From Candidatus Atribacteria bacterium (GTDB lineage Bacteria; Atribacterota; Phoenicimicrobiia; Phoenicimicrobiales; Phoenicimicrobiaceae): a DNA stretch of 30,802 nt. Below, in pieces: positions 26,179 through 30,802 of the stretch. Every line of letters starts with the position of its first letter. The stretch's first letter is position 1. Where the stretch lies: NCBI GenBank assembly GCA_003513845.1, contig DOTB01000014.1, positions 1 to 30,802 on the forward strand, given 5' to 3'. The notes beneath the pieces were generated by a model. That model was not told the DNA's origin. It saw only the letters and a program-made list of their open reading frames with translations, and did not search any database. The position numbers and the translations under genes were made by a program.

Positions 26179-27297
26179 TCATCTTTTATTAAATGGTGCA
26201 ACAAAGGGCATATCCACAACTTCCGCTTCTATCTCTCTGTTTCTTATAATTATATCTACCTCAGTACCCTTTTCAGTATAGGGAAGATCTAAGATAGCCA
26301 TAGCATATACCTTTTTTAAGGATGGACAATAATTTCCAGAAGTGATATATCCAATCTTTTTATTATTCTTTTTTACTTCCATTCCGTGCCGTGGAATACC
26401 ACCTTGAGGAACAAAAAGACCAACCAGTTTTCGGTTAATTCCTTTTTCTTTTATTTTAAGTAAAGCATCTTTTCCTATAAAGTTTCCTTTATCAAATTTT
26501 ACTGTCCAACCTTGTCCGCTCTCTAATGGATTTACAGTTTCGTCAATATCATTGCCATATAACCAATAGCAAACTTCAAATCTGGTGGTATCTCTAGCTC
26601 CTAATCCACAGGGCTTTAGGTTATATTTTTTACCTTCTTCTAAAATGCCCCGCCAGATATCTATTATATCTTCGGGTTTAAAGGTATAAATTTCGAAACC
26701 ATCTTCACCGGTATAACCAGTTCTTGAAATAAGAATTTTCTTCCCAAACAGTTGACCAAAAATAAACTTAAAACGCTTCAATTCTTTAAGAGAAATATCC
26801 CCTGTTACCAGAGGTTCTAACAATTTTTCTGAATCAGGACCTTGAACTGCTACTTCGCCATAATCCTTGCTTTTGTTAAATATTTCTACATCAAAATCAC
26901 CTTTATTTTTTACGATCCAGTCATAATCTTTAATTGAATAATTGGGTGAGGCGTTTACTACCAAAAGTACAAAGTCATCTTTTACCTTATAAACAAAGAG
27001 GTCATCAACCTGACCACCATGGGGGTAACATAAAGGGGAATATTTTATATCTCCATCCTTCATATTTATTATCGAATTGGTTACCAGATAATCGGTAAAG
27101 GGAAGGGCATCTTTGCCACGTAATTCAATCTCTCCCATATGTGACACATCAAAGATGCCTACACGTTCCCTAACAGCAAAATGTTCTTCAATGATACTGG
27201 TATATTGTACCGGCATATCAAAACCATCAAAGGGTATCATTCTGGCTTTTAATTTTAAATGTTCCTCGTGTAGAGGAGTTAATAATAATTCTTCCAT
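26179..27297 (-). CDS. gcvT: Glycine cleavage system T protein (aminomethyltransferase)
   Basis: Releases ammonia from the aminomethyl-lipoyl H protein and passes the methylene to tetrahydrofolate. The 372 aa are typical. Visible are TPLHEEHLKLKARMIPFDGFDMPVQY at the N-terminus, FDVSHMGEIELRG, the folate/active-site region with a conserved D in QVDDLF, and SRTGYTGEDGFEIY. It starts at ATG after GGGAGG. It is the last of four gcv genes, 18 nt after gcvPB. Confidence 0.97.
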   Translation of the reverse strand: MEELLLTPLHEEHLKLKARMIPFDGFDMPVQYTSIIEEHFAVRERVGIFDVSHMGEIELRGKDALPFTDYLVTNSIINMKDGDIKYSPLCYPHGGQVDDLFVYKVKDDFVLLVVNASPNYSIKDYDWIVKNKGDFDVEIFNKSKDYGEVAVQGPDSEKLLEPLVTGDISLKELKRFKFIFGQLFGKKILISRTGYTGEDGFEIYTFKPEDIIDIWRGILEEGKKYNLKPCGLGARDTTRFEVCYWLYGNDIDETVNPLESGQGWTVKFDKGNFIGKDALLKIKEKGINRKLVGLFVPQGGIPRHGMEVKKNNKKIGYITSGNYCPSLKKVYAMAILDLPYTEKGTEVDIIIRNREIEAEVVDMPFVAPFNKR

Positions 27298-27315
27298 TTC
27301 AAAATTTCCTCCCGA

Positions 27316-28821
27316 TTAAAAATTTATATCTTTGTCTTGATATTTTAATTCCCCCTTAAGTTTTAATTCATCATCATAAGTTAAAATTGCTCTTTTTACA
27401 GCTAAAGCATCATTAACCCTTCTGATGGGAGTAATATGGGGGGCAGTAGTTAATAATTCAGGGTTGGTCTTGACCTCATTAGAAATTTTTATCATAGTAT
27501 CTATAAATTTATCGAGCATTTCTTTACTTTCTGATTCCGGTGGTTCTACCATTATAGTTTCTTCAGCATATGGTTCAAAATGAGGGAAATAAATAGTGGG
27601 TGGATGCATTCTATAATCCATTAATCTCTTAGCAATATCTAAAGTCTTCACTCCATATTTTTTATATTCTTTTCCAGTAAGTGTACATTCATGTCCACAA
27701 TAACGGTCATAAACCGGTTTATAATATTCTTTTAATTTCGTTAACACATAATTGGCATTTATTATGCTTGTTTCCGAAGCATTATAAAGACCATCTGGTC
27801 CCATACTTAGAATCCAGGCATAAGTTTTAACTAATACTGGGAAATTAGCCCAGAATGCTCTCACCATACCAATACTTTTTTCTCCTACGTCTTTCCAGTA
27901 ATATTTTTTCTTGACTGAATCTAAAGCAACGATTGGAGTGGGGAGGTAAGGGGTGAGATTTTTCTTTACTCCAATTACTCCTGCGCCAGGTCCACCACCT
28001 CCATGAGGGGTAGAAAAAGTTTTGTGTAGATTAAGATGAACAACATCAAAACCGGCGTCCCCAGGCCTGATAATACCCAGGGAAGCATTAAGATTAGCTC
28101 CATCATAATAGAGCAAACCACCTTTACCGTGGACGATCTTTTCAATTTCTTCTATCCCTTCATCGTATAATCCTACCGTATTGGGGTTGGTTAGCATTAA
28201 TCCAACAGTATCTTCATCCATTAATTCAGCTAATTCTTTTAAATCAATTGTTCCCCTTTCGTTTGATTTTACTTCTACTACCTGAAAACCAGCCATAGCT
28301 GCGGAAGCAGGGTTGGTGCCGTGAGCAGAATCAGGAATTAGCATTTTACGCCGTATGTCTCCGCGGTCAATAAAATATTTTCTCATAATGAGCACACCAG
28401 TTAATTCCCCATGTGCTCCTGCAGCAGGAACCATAGTGTATTCGTCCATTCCAGTTATTTCGCAGAGTAATTTATTTAGGTCATAGGCAATTTCTAAACA
28501 ACCCTGCACTGTCTCTTCAGGTGCCAGGGGATGAGCATAAACAAAATTACTTAATGAAGCTAATTTTTCGTTAATTTTGGGGTTGTATTTCATCGTGCAC
28601 GATCCCAAAGGATAAAACCCGTCATCAAGACCATAGTTTAATTTAGAAAGTTTAGTAAAGTGCCGAATAACATCTACTTCAGAGACTTCACTGAGTATTT
28701 TTTTATCTCTACTAATACCATATACAGGTAAACATTCTTCAATTTTAATATCCTCGAATAAATCTTGAGGCAGCGAATAACCATCTCTTCCTTTTACACT
28801 TTTTTCGAATATTAATTTCAT
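27316..28821 (-). CDS. gcvPB: Glycine dehydrogenase (decarboxylating), subunit 2
   Basis: PLP-carrying subunit of the split P protein. It is 501 aa from the ATG at 28821, 8 nt after AAGGAG; an upstream GTG at 28830 overlaps that site. The PLP lysine is K267 in NLHKTFSTPHGGGGPG. PLGSCTMKYNPK (71-82) and the SAHGTNPASAAMAG block (165-178) are also characteristic. Its ribosome binding site overlaps the gcvPA stop codon, so the two subunits are probably translated together in equal amounts. Confidence 0.98.
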   Translation of the reverse strand: MKLIFEKSVKGRDGYSLPQDLFEDIKIEECLPVYGISRDKKILSEVSEVDVIRHFTKLSKLNYGLDDGFYPLGSCTMKYNPKINEKLASLSNFVYAHPLAPEETVQGCLEIAYDLNKLLCEITGMDEYTMVPAAGAHGELTGVLIMRKYFIDRGDIRRKMLIPDSAHGTNPASAAMAGFQVVEVKSNERGTIDLKELAELMDEDTVGLMLTNPNTVGLYDEGIEEIEKIVHGKGGLLYYDGANLNASLGIIRPGDAGFDVVHLNLHKTFSTPHGGGGPGAGVIGVKKNLTPYLPTPIVALDSVKKKYYWKDVGEKSIGMVRAFWANFPVLVKTYAWILSMGPDGLYNASETSIINANYVLTKLKEYYKPVYDRYCGHECTLTGKEYKKYGVKTLDIAKRLMDYRMHPPTIYFPHFEPYAEETIMVEPPESESKEMLDKFIDTMIKISNEVKTNPELLTTAPHITPIRRVNDALAVKRAILTYDDELKLKGELKYQDKDINF

Positions 28822-28833
28822 ATTTATCACTCC

Positions 28834-30177
28834 TTATTCCAAAAGAATATTCGCGACTTTATTTAAATCATCCCTACTTAATATCTCAGTTACCGCAAAG
28901 AGTAAAACATTCTTTAAACTTTCCTCTTTATAAAATTGGCAAATTTTAAGGGGAGGAATATAATTATTCTCTAATAATTTTTTGTTGACAGTATCTATAT
29001 CTTCTTTACTCTTCAGGAGAAATTCATTATAGAAGGGATAATCAAACACTTTTTCAAATTTCCCAGATTTTATCAGTAGATTTTCTAAATAATGGGCAGA
29101 TTTAGTATTTATAAGAGAAATTTGATAAAGACCTTCGGTACCCAATAAAGAAAGGTAAATATTAGAAGCTGTTACATTTAAATTATGGTTAGTACAAATG
29201 TTAGAAGTTGCCCTTTCTCTCCTTATATCTTGTTCTCGAGCACGCATAGTCATTACGAAAACTCGTTTTCCGTCCACATCAACTGTTTCTCCTACGATTC
29301 TTCCAGGAAGTTGCCTGATAAACTGTTTTTTGGTTGCCAAATAAGCATTGTAGGGGCCCCCGAAATTTAAATCCATTCCGAAAGACTGAGCATTTCCCAC
29401 TACAATGTCCACATTCATTTCACCAGGAGCTTTTAAAATTCCCAAAGACATACTTTCCACAATCACATCAATTAACAGTGCATCTTTAGAATGAACTATT
29501 TCAGAAATTTCAGATAGTCTTTCTATACCTCCAAAGAAATTAGGGCTTTGAATAATAACTGCCGCTACATCTTCTCCAATCAAATTCTGTAATTTTTTTA
29601 TATCAACCAAGCCATTATTATAAGGTAATTCAATAATTTCTGGCTTATGAGGTGCTACATAGGTTTTGAGTGTTTCTCGGTAATGTGGATGTAGTAAATT
29701 TGATACAATTATTTTATTTTTATGGGTTAATCTTAGGGACATTAAAGCTGCTTCGCCTGTTGCCGAGGCACCATCGTAGATAGAAGGAATTACCACCTCC
29801 GTCTTGGTAAGTCGAGAAATATAACTTTGATACTCAAATATTGATTGCAGTGTACCCTGGCTCAGTTCAGGTTGATAAGGGGTATAGCAAGTCCAAAATT
29901 CTTCTCTTTGTAAAAGAAATTTCTCTGCTTCTGGGATATAATGTCGGTAGGCACCGGCACCCACCAAAGGTTTCATTAAAAAGAAGTTGGAATTTTTTTG
30001 AGCAATATGATAAATTTTATCTTCCAATTCGCTTTCTGTTATTGCTTCTGGGATATTTAATCTTTCTTTTAGCCTGAGGTTTTGAGGAATAATTTTAATT
30101 AATTCTTCAAAGGAAGAAACTCCAATCTCTTTTAACATCTCCCTTTTTTGTTCATCGGTATTTGGGATGTATCTCAT
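28834..30177 (-). CDS. gcvPA: Glycine dehydrogenase (decarboxylating), subunit 1
   Basis: Partner subunit of split P protein, lacking the PLP lysine. The 447 aa begin MRYIPNTDEQKREMLKEIG and contain the conserved GAGAYRHYIP, TPYQPELSQGTLQ and GPYNAYLAT, the hallmarks of GcvPA. It starts at ATG after AGAGG. It lies 25 nt after gcvH and 12 nt before gcvPB. The two-gene form of P protein is common in Firmicutes, Thermotogae and relatives. Confidence 0.98.
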   Translation of the reverse strand: MRYIPNTDEQKREMLKEIGVSSFEELIKIIPQNLRLKERLNIPEAITESELEDKIYHIAQKNSNFFLMKPLVGAGAYRHYIPEAEKFLLQREEFWTCYTPYQPELSQGTLQSIFEYQSYISRLTKTEVVIPSIYDGASATGEAALMSLRLTHKNKIIVSNLLHPHYRETLKTYVAPHKPEIIELPYNNGLVDIKKLQNLIGEDVAAVIIQSPNFFGGIERLSEISEIVHSKDALLIDVIVESMSLGILKAPGEMNVDIVVGNAQSFGMDLNFGGPYNAYLATKKQFIRQLPGRIVGETVDVDGKRVFVMTMRAREQDIRRERATSNICTNHNLNVTASNIYLSLLGTEGLYQISLINTKSAHYLENLLIKSGKFEKVFDYPFYNEFLLKSKEDIDTVNKKLLENNYIPPLKICQFYKEESLKNVLLFAVTEILSRDDLNKVANILLE

Positions 30178-30202
30178 TTTATTATACCTCTATTCTTTTA
30201 TA

Positions 30203-30589
30203 TTATTCTTTTCTATATTCAGAATATTCTTTGGCACCCATAAGATTTTTTAATTCGTCTTTATTAGCTATTTTAATTTTGGCAATCCAACCCTCTCCGT
30301 AAGGGTCTTTATTTATAATAGAAGTATCATCTAATAATTTTTCGTTTACTTCAGTTACCTCTCCACTAACTGGTGCATATACATCAGATACAGCCTTAAC
30401 TGATTCAATGGTAGTAAGTGTTTCACCTTGCTTTAATTTTTTACCCTTTTCTATTTTTTCAAGAAAAACAATATCTCCCAGTTGGTCTTGGGCATAATCA
30501 GTAATTCCTATTGTTCCAATTTCATCTTCTACTTTTAACCATTCATCACTTTTAGTATAATATAAATTCTCAATAACTTTATTTGCCAT
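30203..30589 (-). CDS. gcvH: Glycine cleavage system H protein
   Basis: Lipoylated shuttle protein of the glycine cleavage complex. The 128 aa are normal. The lipoyl lysine is K65 in TIESVKAVSDVYAPVSGEV, and the family start YTKSDEWLKVEDEIGTIGITDYAQDQLGDIVFLE is intact. It starts at ATG after AAAGGGAGG. It is first in the order gcvH-gcvPA-gcvPB-gcvT, whereas gcvT first is more usual. No lpd (L protein) gene or lipoate ligase is in the window. I see no glycine riboswitch in the 213 nt of leader available. Confidence 0.97.
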   Translation of the reverse strand: MANKVIENLYYTKSDEWLKVEDEIGTIGITDYAQDQLGDIVFLEKIEKGKKLKQGETLTTIESVKAVSDVYAPVSGEVTEVNEKLLDDTSIINKDPYGEGWIAKIKIANKDELKNLMGAKEYSEYRKE

Positions 30590-30693
30590 TTTGTTTTTCC
30601 TCCCTTTGTGTTATTATTTTTATTTTATACTTAAAATCTTTAAAATAAATTTGTTTAATTAGTTCCCAGCATCACCTCTTAATTAGTTTTTAT

Positions 30694-30802
30694 AAATAGT
30701 CGTTCTTAAGTATTAAATACAAGTTGCAAGTTAATTTAAGTTACCCAGTTACCCTGTTTACCAGTTGACCAGGTAATTCTTAGTTGTTATATAGCATAAG
30801 AT
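30694..30802. repeat. Octamer repeat arm upstream of gcvH, truncated by window end
   Basis: AGTTACCC, AGTTACCC, TGTTTACC, AGTTGACC (30739-30770) in register. Read on the minus strand, this arm and its neighbours (ACTTGTATTTAA, ACGACTATT) match the right half of the block at 13142-13210. It thus has the same orientation relative to its downstream gene. Confidence 0.75.

Noticed and set aside
30590..30802. Glycine riboswitch upstream of gcvH
   Set aside because: The leader lacks the tandem aptamer core motifs. It contains AT-rich sequence, a short GAGGTGATGCTGGGA segment and the octamer repeat. The window ends before a longer leader could be checked.

Overview
AT-rich bacterial chromosome segment carrying only housekeeping and central-metabolism genes. 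No transposase, phage, tRNA or rRNA gene was recognised. The gene set suggests an uncultivated or fermentative anaerobe near the Atribacterota/Firmicutes-type lineages: cdaA-cdaR-glmM, glmS with a glmS ribozyme, acpS-nnr-alr, CIRCE-groESL, a two-subunit glycine decarboxylase and an ornithine racemase beside OTCase. This placement is inference from gene content and base composition and is not proven.

Layout. Plus strand, 1-23282: rplM-rpsI behind a good sigma70-type promoter and a structured leader, closed by a terminator. Next is an ornithine racemase/argF pair, then cdaA-cdaR-glmM (c-di-AMP synthesis, its regulator, and the glucosamine mutase often linked to it), then glmS. A glmS ribozyme lies far upstream of glmS at about 7557-7770. 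Next come glnA, a threonine aldolase, a hotdog thioesterase, fxsA, acpS, nnr and alr. The t6A set tsaE-tsaB-rimI-tsaD follows, and the strand ends with groES-groEL under a perfect CIRCE operator. A bidirectional terminator at 23301-23342 separates this from the minus strand, which reads gcvH-gcvPA-gcvPB-gcvT, then agcS and ald. That minus-strand group looks like a glycine/alanine uptake and catabolism block.

The most unusual content lies between genes. Nearly every spacer longer than about 150 bp from 5651 onward is filled with degenerate tandem words of period exactly 7 or 8 bases. The words fall into several families: TAGTGAA, CGTATCT, CGCAAAG-type, CTGACTA/CTGGCTC, GGTTAGCC/AACTGGTA and GATTGGTA. 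They are usually set as two inverted arms, so transcripts would form long imperfect hairpins. They often start at the stop codon of one gene and run to the ribosome binding site of the next, even inside gene groups that are tightly packed in other bacteria. A separate structured element of about 182 bp occurs twice at about 94% identity by eye, upstream of rplM and upstream of cdaA. The glmS leader is about 740 nt from ribozyme cleavage site to start codon. It holds the ribozyme, nested repeats and a possible transcription attenuator.
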